DNA of 64,000 nt from Bolinopsis microptera (taxonomy: Eukaryota > Ctenophora > Tentaculata > Lobata > Bolinopsidae). The notes under the pieces are model-generated. The model made no database searches and had not been told where the DNA came from. It saw only the letters and a program-made list of their open reading frames with translations. The stretch lies in assembly GCF_026151205.1 (NCBI RefSeq), contig NC_087076.1, positions 12,385,675-12,449,674 on the forward strand, written 5' to 3'. Made by a program: the position numbers and the translations under genes. Below, in pieces: positions 11,880-23,650 of the stretch; the first letter of the stretch is position 1, and every line of letters starts with the position of its first letter.

Positions 11880-13056
11880 TTAGCTTGTTGAGCTCCGCGC
11901 GCGCTCGTAACTTTATTGCATTTGCACGCTTCAAACATTCCAAAAATGCAATTGCACCACGTACCACGTAATACAATTCAGCCAATCAGAGAACAAGAAT
12001 CCGCAAAGTTAAAGCTGCACACTTTTATTGGGCCCAAAATCATACAATTCGTGATAATTCAAAATATATCATGTCCCAAATTTGGCTTTTACTAATTCGC
12101 TCGCCCAAAAATTTCGCGTGACTTTGATTTTTTTTGGTTTTACAGCCGTACAAAACGGTTTTACATAAACCCTAATCCCACCCTAACCCTAACCATAACC
12201 CACAGGGGGAGCTGAAACCAGGTTTTCGATCAAACGCTGCCATGTGTAGTCAAACGTCGCCAAAAGTTGCTCTCGTCCAATGAAATCGCTGCATTTTGCA
12301 AGGCAAGCTCCGCATATGAATATATGTAATTCAATTATGCATACTGACTTGCAAAATGCAGCGATTCCATTGGACGAGAGCAACTGTTGCATGTTGGCGA
12401 CGTTTGACTACAAATGGCAGCATTTGATCGGAATCCTGGTTTCAGCCCCCCCCCCCCCCCCCTGTGAAGCCCGAAGCTATCTATAACCCTTACCACAACC
12501 CTAACCCCAACCCGAGCCTTCACATAGCCATGTGTATACACGTACTTCGGCGGTCGCGCTTGACCATTGTTAATGATTTGGCCCGGCGCGCGCTACTTCG
12601 ATCGTAGCACTTGCCATCGGGCATTTCGAGATGAAAGCGGCGCGCGCTACTTCGAAGAAATTTAGACGAGTAACATCCGTCAACGGTCGCGCGCTACTGC
12701 AAGCGGGACGGCTCTGGTTATAGCAAATCCGAGCCCTAAACAATCGAATTCATGTTTTACTTGTAGGTTTATAACTTACCAGGAACATATATTTTACGAG
12801 TATCGCCCGTTAATGTTTTATTAGCCTGTCACCAGTCACGTGACCAAAACAGTTTTTGTCCATAACTCTCCAGGGAAGCATTTCTACCCTACGTCATGAG
12901 AGGTGATTCGGATCCGCGTCCAAAATGCAAAAATACACCGATTCAGATCGATTAAGGCCTTTTCACAAGAATTTTCTTAAAATTTGGGTGATCGATTTAG
13001 TAGGAGCGCCCAAATTTTGTTCCTGGTGAGCTAACTTTAGTTTTACAAACGCTTCA
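11880..13056. repeat. Dispersed repeat family with telomere-like tracts, copy 1
   Basis: This sequence aligns with 19040-19990: shared GCTCGCCCAAAAATTTC, ACAAAACGGTTTTACATAAA, CCCTAACCCTAACC tracts, AGCCTGTCACGTGACC and CCAGGGAAGCATTT. It contains interstitial CCCTAA-type repeats at about 12170-12200 and 12485-12515, and CpG-rich GCGCGCGCTACT segments. A foldback element (12201-12466) is inserted here and missing from the other copy. No gene is seen. Confidence 0.75.
12201..12466. mobile_element. Foldback MITE nested in the dispersed repeat
   Basis: A 266-bp inverted repeat with arms of roughly 100 bp, starting CACAGGGGG and ending CCCCCTGTG. The right end holds a run of 17 C. The related copy near 19700 passes from ATAACC directly to CCGAAG, which is the empty site. 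I see no clear target duplication beyond a few C. Confidence 0.7.
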
Positions 13057-13058
13057 CG

Positions 13059-13096
<38 letters not shown>

Positions 13097-13306
13097 AGAG
13101 GCTGGGCCTGGTTGGCCCACGAGAGGATAGCATATGAATGCTTTGCCTACCTCTGGGGTATGGCAGTCCTGTGGGAGGATGCCAGTGGAATCAAGATGTG
13201 TAATCAAGGATGATGGTAAGTGTTGTGGGGTGTGTCATGGATAAACGCTTAAGTGGTGGTTGAGTGTGGAAGAGAGAGGCGAAATAAGACGGCGTTAAAA
13301 TAGTCG

Positions 13307-15748
13307 CTATGTTACACCTGTCTGGTCCAACTCCTCTGGCACCACTAAGCGTTTAGTGTGGTTTGTAAAGTTGACAATGGTGGAGATGTGTTGGTTGTCG
13401 AATATGTCATTGACAGAGAGGTAGTAGTCCCGGAAATATTGACCTCTTATTTGGGCAATAGCCGGGCACTGTCCGAGAAAGTGTGAGACAGTCTCCTCTT
13501 CGTCGCCGCATTTAGGACAAGCACTTGTGTCTGATTTGCGAATGGTGTGTAGGTGTTTGTTGAGGCCACAATGTCCCGTGATGAGGTGCACTGCAGTTCT
13601 ATAATTTTGTCTGTTGTTACTGAGTGTAGTGTTGAGATTTTTGATGATGTTGATGTTTTTATGTCCAAGTGTCAGTTTAGTCTGTCTGGGACCATCAGTA
13701 ATCCATGATTCTTGATTAAGTTTTGTGACTTTGTCGTTGATCAGGCGTTTGATGTAAGATTGTGGAATTGGGCAATTCAAAGTGGATTCACTGGTTGTAC
13801 CATTTTTGGCCAGCTCGTCTGCTTTTTCATTACCCCACAATCCAATGTGTGCAGCTATCCATCTGATCTCTAAGGTGTTAGTGGATCCGAGTGTATTGAG
13901 GGTGTCGTAACAGTCTCTAGTAGTCCTACTCCTCGTTGAAGGTGAGGATATGGCTTGAATAGAAGAGAGACTGTCTGACCATATGATGATATGTGTGTTT
14001 GTGTAAGTTGATGGATGTTTACAAGCTTCGATGATGGCAGTGAGTTCTGTTTGATATACGGTGCAATAATCGGGAAGCTTGAATGATCTTTCATCTAGTG
14101 TAGTGTTGTTGTTGTCTGTGGTGATAATATAACCAGCCCCGCTACCTGAGTCTGTGCGTGACCCGTCTGTGTAGCAGGTGATGGTTTCACTGGGGATGTT
14201 GTCGATGGTGTTTTGGAGTGAGCCTCTATATCCAATGTTGTCAGCTCCAGGAGTGGTGACCGTGAAGCGTCGTTCAAGCATCATGGTTGGTATAGATAGG
14301 TCTCTCTCTGCTTTGAGTGGTATGTTGAGATCTACCATGAATTGTTTGTTGATAGTGGTGTGAGTTGTGATGGTACCTTTTCTGGGGGCGATAGTTTCGA
14401 GGGTTAGGCTTCCATAGGCTTGAAGCCTGGCTGTGCCCTTTGCTGCTTCACCTCTCAGGAAAAGTATGATATCTGGAGTGTTAGTGAGGTGGTTCAGTGC
14501 GATGAAGGGAGTACTAGGCATGGCACCAGACATCATTCTCAATGCCAATGCCTGAACTCGTTTGAACTTCCTCGCGTTGGTGTCTGTTTGAGTTGCTCTA
14601 ATCCATATACTACAGCAGTATGATAGAATAGGTCTGATGACAGCGGTGTACATCCATTTGCATGTTTTAGGGCTCATACCCCAAGTGGGGCCGACAGCTC
14701 TTCTACATTGCATAAGGGATGCCGTAGCTTTTTTGGTGGTATTGGTGATATGTTCATTGAAATTGAGCTTGCTGTCGAGGGTCACTCCTAGGAATTTGGC
14801 AGATTTGGATAGACCTATAGTGGTGTTACCCACCACCACAGGTCTTAGTGTCCATTTCTTATTCCAGGTAAACATGACTATTTGAGTTTTGAGTGCGCTT
14901 ATGGATAGATCTTTGGTTTGGCACCATTTTTCTATTGTGTTGATGGTTTTGCGTGTTCTGTTCCAGATGATATCTAAATCATTCCCCTCCGCTAGAGAGA
15001 GCAGATCGTCTGCAAAAGCTTGCAGATAACCTGGTATGTCTCTTGCGGTGTAGGCCAGGAGATCATCGACTACCAGGTTCCAGAGGAAAGGGGAAAGGAT
15101 GCCACCTTGAGGGCACCCTCTCCGGATCCGAACCCTTGTCGACTTATCCTTATGATTTAATGTGATGAATCTGTTAGTTACCATGTTGATAATCCATTGT
15201 GCTGTGGCCAGATCCACTTTCGTGGTCTTGATAGCGTCAGAAATAGCCTTGAAAGAGACATTATCAAAAGCTCCCTCTATATCTAGAAAGACGCCTAGGA
15301 CATATCCCTTCTTAGCTATCCTGCGCTCGATGGTGTGAGTAACTTTATGAAGGGCTGCTTCGGTTGAACATCCTTTCTTAAAGCCAAATTGTCGTTTGTT
15401 GATGTCTTTAGCGATATTAAGGTCGTGTTGCATATGCCACAGTATCACCTTCTCCTGTAGTTTTAACATCACTGGAGAAAGGGTGATAGTGCGAAATGAC
15501 TTTGGTTGGTTGTAGTCAGTTTTTCCAGGCTTTGGGAGAAAGATTCCAAGGGATTCTTTCCACAAAGTTGGAATGTGTTGGGTTTCATGATTTTTTGTCA
15601 TAATGGTTCTGGTGATGTCTTTGATGTGTGTCCAAGCTTTCTGTATCATGATAGGTTTGAGGGTGTCGGGTCCAGCAGCTTTCAACGGATCGAAGGATTT
15701 AAGAGCCTCCTCGATTCTGTCTGGGCTGTAGATGGTATTGAGTAAGGT
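13307..15748 (-). CDS. Retroelement reverse transcriptase / RNase H ORF (C-terminal ~800 residues of ORF2)
   Basis: An uninterrupted frame of about 810 codons ending at a stop near 13307. The RT palm is clear: FLDIEGAFD (motif A), RRGCPQGGILSPFLWN (motif B) and AFADDLL (motif C, the catalytic aspartates). An RNase H domain follows (CYTDGSRTDSGSGAGYI; later WIAAHIGLWGNEKADELAK), and the C-terminus has a CPKC...H...C zinc knuckle. It copies element RNA into DNA at a nicked target. There is no proper start: the frame is the downstream part of a longer ORF2 whose upstream part is interrupted at about 15.75 kb. It is surprisingly intact compared with the endonuclease part. Confidence 0.85.
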   Translation of the reverse strand, partial: TLLNTIYSPDRIEEALKSFDPLKAAGPDTLKPIMIQKAWTHIKDITRTIMTKNHETQHIPTLWKESLGIFLPKPGKTDYNQPKSFRTITLSPVMLKLQEKVILWHMQHDLNIAKDINKRQFGFKKGCSTEAALHKVTHTIERRIAKKGYVLGVFLDIEGAFDNVSFKAISDAIKTTKVDLATAQWIINMVTNRFITLNHKDKSTRVRIRRGCPQGGILSPFLWNLVVDDLLAYTARDIPGYLQAFADDLLSLAEGNDLDIIWNRTRKTINTIEKWCQTKDLSISALKTQIVMFTWNKKWTLRPVVVGNTTIGLSKSAKFLGVTLDSKLNFNEHITNTTKKATASLMQCRRAVGPTWGMSPKTCKWMYTAVIRPILSYCCSIWIRATQTDTNARKFKRVQALALRMMSGAMPSTPFIALNHLTNTPDIILFLRGEAAKGTARLQAYGSLTLETIAPRKGTITTHTTINKQFMVDLNIPLKAERDLSIPTMMLERRFTVTTPGADNIGYRGSLQNTIDNIPSETITCYTDGSRTDSGSGAGYIITTDNNNTTLDERSFKLPDYCTVYQTELTAIIEACKHPSTYTNTHIIIWSDSLSSIQAISSPSTRSRTTRDCYDTLNTLGSTNTLEIRWIAAHIGLWGNEKADELAKNGTTSESTLNCPIPQSYIKRLINDKVTKLNQESWITDGPRQTKLTLGHKNINIIKNLNTTLSNNRQNYRTAVHLITGHCGLNKHLHTIRKSDTSACPKCGDEEETVSHFLGQCPAIAQIRGQYFRDYYLSVNDIFDNQHISTIVNFTNHTKRLVVPEELDQTGVT

Positions 15749-15749
15749 T

Positions 15750-15960
15750 TTTTATTTGAAAATTTATTTGAAAATTCAATTAATTATTATATATATATAA
15801 ATCAAGCGTTACATTTCAGCCATGCAAAATTACAATGACATATTTTGATATACTAATTGATAAATGGAACTGCAATATAAGTTGCTTAATGTTTGGCCGG
15901 ATGACAACTAACTAAAAGAGAAAAATAAACTTGATTACATAATAATTAATTCGGCTGAAC
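15750..15960. mobile_element. AT-rich insertion inside retroelement ORF2
   Basis: Between the endonuclease/linker coding sequence and the RT frame lie about 200 bp with no coding character and with stops in all minus-strand frames. The edges carry AATTAATTATTAT and an inverted ATAATAATTAATT, with inverted ATCAAG just inside. This looks like a small MITE, but the ends and a duplication are not certain. Confidence 0.45.
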
Positions 15961-17492
15961 CAACACATAGCAAGAGCCACATTAACGTTGGGGCCGTCGA
16001 AAAAGGTGGTGGTGATTGGTAGAGGACCAGGTGGAGGCACTGGCGGATCAGTGACACTATCCTTGAAGTGGGTTCGTGTCATGACTTCCAATGTCTCCTC
16101 TGCATTTTTGGTGAGGTCTCCGTTTGGTTTGTAAACGGCTTCTAGTGTATGTTTGTTGTCGTTACAGGATTTCAGAATCTTATTCATCCTTCCGGATTCC
16201 TTAACAGACTCTGTTTCCTGACAAAAAGTTCTCCAAGCATTACGCTGGGAGTTGGTTATAAGTCTGTTGTATTGTTTGTTGCTCTCTCTAAGAGCGAGCC
16301 ACAGGGCATCAGTCTTCTTTTTGCGGGCAGTAATCAGTTTTTGTCTTATTCCCCTCTGTGCTTCCTCTACTTCTCGAGTTAGCCAGGGGGGTTTGCGGAC
16401 GGAACTTGAGATGTAAGTAATGGGGCATGCCTCCTCGAAGGCTTCCTTTAGTGCAGTATTGATTATGTCTATTTTGTGATCAATTTCAGTCGTAGTGTTG
16501 ATTTGTGTGTTGTTAAGGTTGGGGTTATTCGATAGGATCTCATCAAATCTGTCCCAGTCAGTGTTTTTGACTAGTCGGATCTGTTTGGGTTCCTTCTTTG
16601 GCCCTGTAGTTATATCGAACATAATATAGCGATGGTCAGAGTTGGAGTAATGTCACTAACATGCCAGTTACTAATGAGATCTCCTCCCAACTGGTTTGTT
16701 ATTGTGAGATCGATAATTGAGTTGTGGCCTCGAGAGTTGAGGAAGGTTGGGGATGATCCTTTGTTGGCACATGACAGCCCTAGGGAGGAGAGAAAGTCAA
16801 GAAGCTCCTCTCCCCTTTTATTGCATGCCTTGTTCCCCCCAAAGGGTGTGGTGGGAATTGGTGTCCGACCCTATAATGAGCGGGATGTTGTTATCATTTG
16901 CGTATTTTGCTAGAGGTGATGTTTCTTGTGGCGGTACCGGCCCATTTATATCCATGTACGAAGCTGCCAGAATGAGTTCTGTCGAGCTGAGTTGGATTTT
17001 AATGGCCACTTGATCGGGTGTTGTGAATTGTGTAAGTTCCCAACATTTTACTGTCAGGTTTTTGTGCAGTACAATAGCGGCACGGGGTCTTTTATCCCCG
17101 ACCTTGTAGTAATATTGGGTGAGATCCTTATTGATGGGTGGTATTAGGTTTTTGTTATTAGAGTACGGTTCTGTTGCAAGAATGATTGGATTTCTCCGGC
17201 CGTGAGTGTTGATAAGGAGGGTTTTCCATGCATTGAACTTGCGTTTGAGATTAATTTGGGTGACAGAGTAAGTTTCAGACTGCTTGTTGCGTGCTGCAAC
17301 AGTAGTCTTTAACTTTTTTTGGCGTCTCTTCTTTTTTGTGCTAGTTTGAGCGTCATTGAGCGGAGTGGAAGCCGTCCCTCCCCCTAGACAGGTATTATGA
17401 CCTATCATTGCCGGTGGGGCGCTGAGGAGTTGGACAGGGTCGGGTAGCAGCAGCTGGCCCCCCAGAAGGTACGCATGGTCCCTTCCAGACAA
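15960..17492 (-). pseudogene. Retroelement endonuclease and linker, frameshifted
   Basis: This is the N-terminal part of ORF2. At 17.4-16.85 kb, one frame shows endonuclease features: TQINLKRKFNAW, ILATEPY (catalytic Glu) and LIIGSDTNSHHTLWG (Asp/Asn). At 16.85-16.65 kb another frame carries TFLNSRGHNSIIDLTI, and at ~16.64 kb a third carries the SDHRYIMF catalytic motif, continuing into the linker to ~16.0 kb. At least two frame changes are therefore needed, and this part cannot produce one protein. Confidence 0.75.
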
Positions 17493-17559
17493 ACAGCCCC
17501 CGCCAGACCTTCCCTGAACATGGCTCCCACAGTCCGCTCAATAGACGTTTGTGTGTGAA

Positions 17560-18129
17560 ATTGTGTTTGTTGTTATCTTTTGTTTGTGACCATATGTTCT
17601 CACGTGGGTGCGCGCACCCGCGCGAAGATATGATTTTTTTAGCTTTTAACACAATAATGTCGTATGTCGGTTGGACCATTGAGACTTGCCGAGAGTCAAA
17701 AGTGGTCGGTTGAAAGTAGATTGTTGGTCTGATCGCAATGCCAACTGTCGATTCAAAGTCCCCATCCGGCCCGACTGCAAACAACTTTACTTGCTTAAGC
17801 TGGTCGTTATGGATAGTGACCGTCCCTCCAGTTGGCACCACTGTTGGCAGTAAAGGTTGGTTTTTGGTGTTGTTACAGTATATTATTTTATAGGGTTCGT
17901 GGACGGTGCACAAAGTGCATGAGTCAGACCCAAGAGTCCGTGCACATACATTCGTGTTTGCCGAAGCACACTCTATCCACGATCTATAAAGCAAATGGTT
18001 GATCAGTGAGGGTGTATCGTGAGTTTTAACACTTTCTGCGAATCGTAGAAAGATGCTGAGAAATACTACGACGACAGTGTTGAAATGCCGCCCAATAAAA
18101 CAGGGAAAATGGGTGCTAATGATCGGCAT
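17560..18129 (-). CDS. Unrecognised ORF with N-terminal hydrophobic segment
   Basis: An open frame of about 190-240 codons directly upstream of the retroelement on the same strand. It starts with an ATG at 18129 and a hydrophobic stretch (NTVVVVFLSIFL) that could be a signal peptide or membrane segment, followed by a cysteine cluster (C..C...C..C..C). I do not know the family. Part of it (17735-17840) is duplicated at 18617-18725. It could be an extra ORF of a mobile element or an exon of a host gene fused by the insertion. Its 3' end runs into the retroelement frame. Confidence 0.35.
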
Positions 18130-18599
18130 TAAGGGCCCGACCTGAAGCGCACACCCTAAACTTCAAAAACCCTATAGCTCAATGTGAATGAAAGCTGTGA
18201 GTGCTCAGGGAGGAAGGATCAGGTGAGTTAAATAGCCAAAAGAAGTGCACGTGCGACTTATGTCCAGTGATGCCCAGCTGGACAGTACGACTTAGTTTCG
18301 GCAGGTCGAGTGAAGCCGAGTAAGCCCCCTTACCACGTCAAGGTCACTTAACCGAATCCAGGCTGCTGTTCCAATCAATCCAAGAATGAAAGACACGAAC
18401 AAGAATTGGGTTGAAAGGAATTACAGTCAGATAAATCAGAGTAAGTGGGCGGAGTCTTCACGAATGCTTTGGTGCTCAGGACTGACTCCGCCGCCGTACT
18501 TATAATCCCAGAAATTCTAAAGCGTCCAGGAGGCCCCAGACGAGAGGCGGGAGCCCAAACCCCCCGTGCCAGCCCCGAGAAACGGGTCCAAGGCCCGAG

Positions 18600-18727
18600 A
18601 GTTTGACAAGAGCCAGGATCGCAATGCTAACTGTCGATTCAAAGTTCCCATCCGTCCCGACTGCAAACAACTTTACTTGCTTAAGCTGGTCGGTATGAAT
18701 AGTAACCGTCCCTCCAGCCAGCACCAC
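18600..18727 (-). pseudogene. Partial duplicate of the ORF at 17.56-18.13 kb
   Basis: About 108 bp at 18617-18725 match 17735-17840 at roughly 90% identity in the same orientation, 882 bp away. Both encode the same local peptide (TVTIH.DQLKQVKLFAVG). Outside this block the two sequences differ. The block ends at a GCACCA on one side and at GATCGCAATG on the other, so it is a discrete segment. Confidence 0.6.
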
Positions 18728-19039
18728 TCACCCATCCCCGCCGCACCCCCGTGCCAACCCCCAGATCTCAGACCATACCACGAGGAGCACGAACCCACAC
18801 CAATCCCGCCCAGGACCCACCCAGCCGCTCGAATTACCGGGAAGCTGCCTGGCTAATGCTCTGGAGCTTTACGGGTGATACTCGTAAAATATCCGTTCCA
18901 TATATTGGACCGTCGACGAGTCCAACTCGGCGCGCGTCCTGGTAGGTTGTAAATCTACAACGAAACGCGCGCGCGAACATTTTGTTGAAAACCAGAACTT
19001 TCTATTTATTTTACTTCCGAATAGAAGTTAGGCCTTTAT

Positions 19040-19990
19040 CAAAAAGGTTTCCTGGGCGTGCAAGAAGCTCGAGCGTGCTAAATCACTCTACACTACAGTC
19101 GATCTTGGAGATTTTTCTAAAAGACGGTTGCTAAAGGGGTATATAAATATTCAATTTCAATTTTCGTGCTTGTCAGAACTGTGATGAGTTAACTATACTA
19201 CTAATAACTACTAATAACTAGCTTGTATTGCTAGACTATTTGCTATTCCTCGTTACTAGCGTCTCGCGCGCATGTATATGCGAGAATTGCTCGAGAAGAG
19301 CGCCGTGCCAGATAATATGATGGACAAGTTAATGAAAATCATAAATGTTCACCTAACCATGTGCTTTCGCGCCACTGCGGGCGCGCTTCTTTCACAAGTC
19401 AAGAGGCGGGCGCGCGCTACTGCAAGCGCAAGGGCTCTGGATAGAGCAATCATAAATGCAAAATGAGCAAGAGTACGGCAATGCGGCTACGGCAAATACA
19501 AAATTTGAATAAAATTATATTATTATTATTGATATGGGACTGGGCCGAAATTATATTTATAACATATAACATGCTGCAAAATGTGGCTCTTACTAAATCG
19601 CTCGCCCAAAAATTTCACGTGACTTTGGTTTTTTTGGTTTCGCAGCCTTACAAAACGGTTTTACATAAACCCTAATCCCAACCCTAACCCTAACCATAAC
19701 CCCGAAGTTATCCATAATCTTAACCACAACCCTAACCCTAACCCGAGCCCTAAATAATCGAATTCACGTTTTACTAGCCTGTCACGTGACCAAAACGGTT
19801 TTTTGCCCATAACTGTCCAGGGAAGCATTTTAACCCTACGTCATGGGGGGTGATTCGGAATCAGCGTCCAAAAATACACCGATTCAGATCACTTTCATGC
19901 CTAAAGGGCCTTTTCACAAGAGTTTTCTTAAAATTTGGGCGAGCGATTTAGTAGGAGCGGCAAAATGTGGGGAATTTTTTCAATTAGATT
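19040..19990. repeat. Dispersed repeat family with telomere-like tracts, copy 2
   Basis: This is the partner of 11880-13056, in the same orientation, without the foldback MITE. It has CCCTAACCCTAACC-type tracts at about 19668-19748. Its start matches a third, diverged and partly inverted piece at 34143-34460 (CGAGCGTGCTAAATCACTCTAC). No gene is present. Confidence 0.7.
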
Positions 19991-19999
19991 GGCCAGTTT

Positions 20000-21095
20000 G
20001 TAAAGAACGTTACATCACTGTTAGGTAGGGGTATAGTGAATTGAAGGTGAACAGGTTTGCAAATATCTCACGGCCTGTATTAGTATCTTATAAAATATTT
20101 ATACTGAGAGACGGGTAGTCGGTCGATTAATTTAAAGTCTTTATCAATTTAGAAAATATTAGGAGTCAGCGTAACAAGCTGAAAGTTGTAAGGTTTGTAT
20201 GATTGAAATGTCTCACGGCGTGAAGCTGTAGTTAGTATTTTAAGCCGTTGTAAATTAGTAGTTATTTGGAATTGTGACGTTCCCGGTGGGAAAAGTAGTG
20301 GCTTGAAGATTGTTAAAGTTTCAAATTTATTATAACTTATAGTTAAAAGAATACTTACAATTATTTTAACAGCATTGATTTTTGATTATTGTGTTGACGA
20401 ACTAGCCGAGGTTTTACAAGAGTGCCATGAGAATCAACTCCCCCTTCAACTCCCCAAAGACCTGTCAACCAGCAGTCTACAAAAAGGGGAGCTCGCCTGC
20501 TGCTCGCCGCCTTCCGCCTTTCGCCTTTCTGCCTTTTCCCTTATCTCCGGCCCGGGGTCAAGTTCTGCTGTGCCCGTTCTCTCTCCACTCGTTACTAATT
20601 TTCATTATAGGTTTGTAGTTTTAAAGTTAAGTTTTTGGTCATATTGTTATCGTTGCTTCAAATTGTAATTGTATCAAAATGTTGATGTTAAGATTAGTTC
20701 ATACTTAGGTTAAGTTCTGTTGCAGAATGCATAATAATAATATGCGGTTAAGATATTTATACATAATACCTCACCAGATTGTCTCGCCGCACTACTTGTT
20801 CCCGATCGATCCTTCCAGCAGCTAGTCTAAACTATGGGGATCTATTCCCGAGGTATTGTTCTTACATTAAATATTAATCAAATGTTCATAAAAATAGTAT
20901 TTTCCACTTGTTTAATGTTGATACACGTTTTGTAGCATTAGAATTAGATTCATTTATTGTCCGCTAATTATTTGGTTTCTAATAGTTTATTAATTCCTAG
21001 GTGATATTACGGTGATACCCATCCCACCTGCTCTACTTGTCCTTACCTAAGTTCCACCCGTAGTATTACATCGTAAGTTATTTGAGCCTTATTTG
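20000..21095. other. Non-coding, no supported gene
   Basis: There is a plus-strand open frame at about 20375-20668 but no recognisable domain or splice context. Otherwise AT-rich sequence. Confidence 0.45.
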
Positions 21096-21098
21096 TTA

Positions 21099-21960
21099 TA
21101 GTAGAGGCTCTTACGGGCATTGTCTGCTCGATACGTTAGGGACCCCAGATACACCTTACTAGACGTATTTTTGACCGTAGAATCGATTGAAAGTGGTTTC
21201 AAGATGATTGGACTGATTGTTCTGGGGTAAAATCGCAAAAAAACCGATTTTTGGGCCAAAAATAGGCCAAAAAACCATGTTTTTTGATATTTTGAGCAAG
21301 TTAATTTTGTTGGCATGTCGGCAAAACTTGCATAAAGATAGCTAAAAGACAGCCGCACAAGATTGTATAAAAATAAAACAAATCCCTCTATTTGTTCTGA
21401 GGTAAAAATCCAAAAAAGTGGTAAAAATTTTGACTTTTTTGCTTGAAGTTTGAATAATTTTTTGCAGTTGTATTAAATCAACCCAAAAATAGTCACATCG
21501 TGTTTGCCTAAATTTTTCCTTTCCGAGAAGTACCCACTTCATATACTTTATCGAAGTTTGAATATTGTCACTCCGCAAGCGTTTTTGCCAAATTTTCGAC
21601 GCGCACTACGCGCAAAAGCATTTAGTTGTTATCAATTGGCACCCGCGCGTTCATCATAAATTTCAAACAGCTATAACTCAGCGAGATTATGTCCGTTCTA
21701 GCTCATATTTTCACACTAAATAGAAAATAATGTGATCTTATTGCTGACAAAATATGAATATAATTACTTTATTTGCCTTAGAGTAATAGACTGTCAAAGT
21801 TTAAAACGCGCATTGGTATAGCACGTGACTAATAAGTCCAAATTTATACTTCTTAACATATTATCGATCCTTAGACATCATACTATTGTGTCCAATTAGC
21901 GGTTAGGTCTCTAAACTCGTAGCAGAAAACACGTCTTTTTGCCCGTAAGAGCCTCTACTA
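21099..21960. mobile_element. Terminal-inverted-repeat element flanked by TTA
   Basis: An 862-bp element with inverted ends TAGTAGAGGCTCTTACGGGC and its complement at 21940-21960, flanked by TTA on both sides (21096-21098, 21961-21963). A 3-bp TTA duplication suggests PIF/Harbinger. It has no transposase: the two minus-strand open frames inside are AT-rich and unrecognised, so it is non-autonomous. Confidence 0.7.
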
Positions 21961-22317
21961 TTAAGTTCCTACAAAAGTTGTACTTTCCTTTATTTAATTT
22001 AGCCTAATTAGTTAATAATTGTTACTAGATAGTCGGTCCTTTTATTTATAATTTGTCTCTTTTCAGACCGTTCCTAACCGTTGTAAGACTAAGGCTCATG
22101 GTAGTCGGGTGCCGCGCGGACTTATCGCTCGGTCGATCGAGCGATAAGTAGCTCCTTATCGCTCGTGCGCGTCGTCACTTCAAGCACAATTGCGCGTCGT
22201 ATCGTACTCGATGCTTGCCAAAGAGCTTTAATACTTTGGTTTTGGCGTGTTACATCTGAAGTCCAGAAGATGAATCCGAGATTGTGGAACCAGATGATAC
22301 GGTTTTTGAGGCATTTT

Positions 22318-23215
22318 GATACGGTCATTTCAGTCTTTTAAAGTAGTTTCAGAGTGCTGGAAATGGTTGTACGGTGTAGGGGGATGTGTTTACTAACTAT
22401 TTTGACGTCAAAATTGTCGCCAGAGGCTCCCTGAGTTATGGAATGAACGGAATGAACAAAAATGAAATTTTTTTCTAAAACTCGTCGGATTGCCCCAAAA
22501 CAGGTCGGAATCGTTTGGTATTGACCCTTATAGTGTTCCTACAAAGTTTGGTGGCCCTAGCACTCGACTCCCAGAACGCCCACTAGAGACTTAATTCCAT
22601 TTCCGTATCAAAAAGCTGGTTTCTGAGTATCCGATATTGATACGGTCATTTCAGTCTGTTAAAGGGGCTGCAGAGTGCTGGAGATGATTGTACGGTGTAG
22701 GGGGATGTGTTTACTAACTATTTTGACGTCAAAATAGTCGCCCAAGACTCCCTGAGTCATGGAATGAACGGAATGAACAAAAATGAAATTTTTTCTAAAA
22801 CTCGTCGGATTGCCCCAAAACAGGTCGGAATCGTTTGGTATTGACCCTTATAGTGTTCCTACAAAGTTTGGTGGCCCTAGCACTCCCAGAACGCCCACTA
22901 GAGACTTAATTCCATTTCCGTATCAAAAAGCTGGTTCCTGAGTATCCGATATTGATACGGTCATTTCAGTCTGTTAAAGGGGCTGCAGAGTGCTGGAGAT
23001 GATTGTACGGTATAGGGGATGTGTTTACTAACTATTTTGACGTCAAAATAGTCGCCCAAGACTCCCTGAGTCATGGAATGAACGGAATGAACAAAAATGA
23101 ACATTTTTCTAAAACTCGTCGGATGGCCCCAAAACAGGTAGGAATCGTTTGGTATTGACCCTAATAGTGTTACCACAAAGTTTGGTGGCCCTAGCACTCC
23201 CAGAACACCCATTAT
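22318..23215. repeat. Subterminal ~317-bp direct repeats, left arm
   Basis: Three tandem units start at GATACGGTCATTTCAGTCT (22318, 22638, 22955), each with TTTTGACGTCAAAATAGTCG and TTTGGTGGCCCTAGCACTC. The matching units occur in mirror image at 30722-32790 in the right arm. Units two and three share changes (GGGGCTGCAGAGTGC), so they duplicated more recently than unit one. The TGACGTCA palindrome in every unit equals a consensus CRE/bZIP site. Confidence 0.85.
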
Positions 23216-23650
23216 ACCCTTGGCTGGATTCAAGAATTTAGAACCAGTTGAGCAGATAAAACGGATTTTGAGAAATTTTGTTTGCTTGTGTTGTTGCAGA
23301 GAGTTGAATTTGGTTCAACAGTATTCAAACAAGATGTGTTCCAACTTAGTTTTGTAGCCCTACCAGTTTCAGAACGTCCACTAGAATCCGGTTCCATTTT
23401 CTTCCAAGAAGCTGTAGACAAGGTTGTTTGAAATTTAAATTTAACCTCTCTGGTAATACAACTTTTTACTTGGATGGATTTCAATAATTAAAGAGAGCAG
23501 ATTGTTACTTTGTTATTTTTGAGATTTGATTTTTTGATATCATATATATAAATGTATAAATCAGTTTCTACAAATTGTAACAGCAATTGGCAGTAATAAA
23601 GCGGTAGTAATAGTTTTGCACAACATCAATCATAATATCATTCAATACCT

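Larger units (their letters stand above)
13057..17500 (-). mobile_element. Non-LTR retrotransposon with endonuclease, RT and RNase H (degenerate)
   Basis: A minus-strand element ending in a poly(A) tail, seen as ~37 T at 13059-13095. From 5' to 3' (decreasing coordinates) it carries an apurinic-type endonuclease region broken by a frameshift (~17.4-16.0 kb), a ~200-bp AT-rich interruption (15.75-15.96 kb), then an uninterrupted reverse transcriptase, RNase H and zinc-knuckle region (15.75-13.3 kb). RNase H plus a C-terminal CCHC places it in the I/LOA/Jockey-like group. The 5' end is uncertain. I place it near 17.5 kb, where similarity to a typical ORF2 start ends. No target duplication was identified. 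Confidence 0.85.

Noticed and set aside
12170-12515. Chromosome end because of CCCTAA repeats
   Set aside because: The tracts are short, degenerate, embedded in a dispersed repeat and surrounded by unique sequence.
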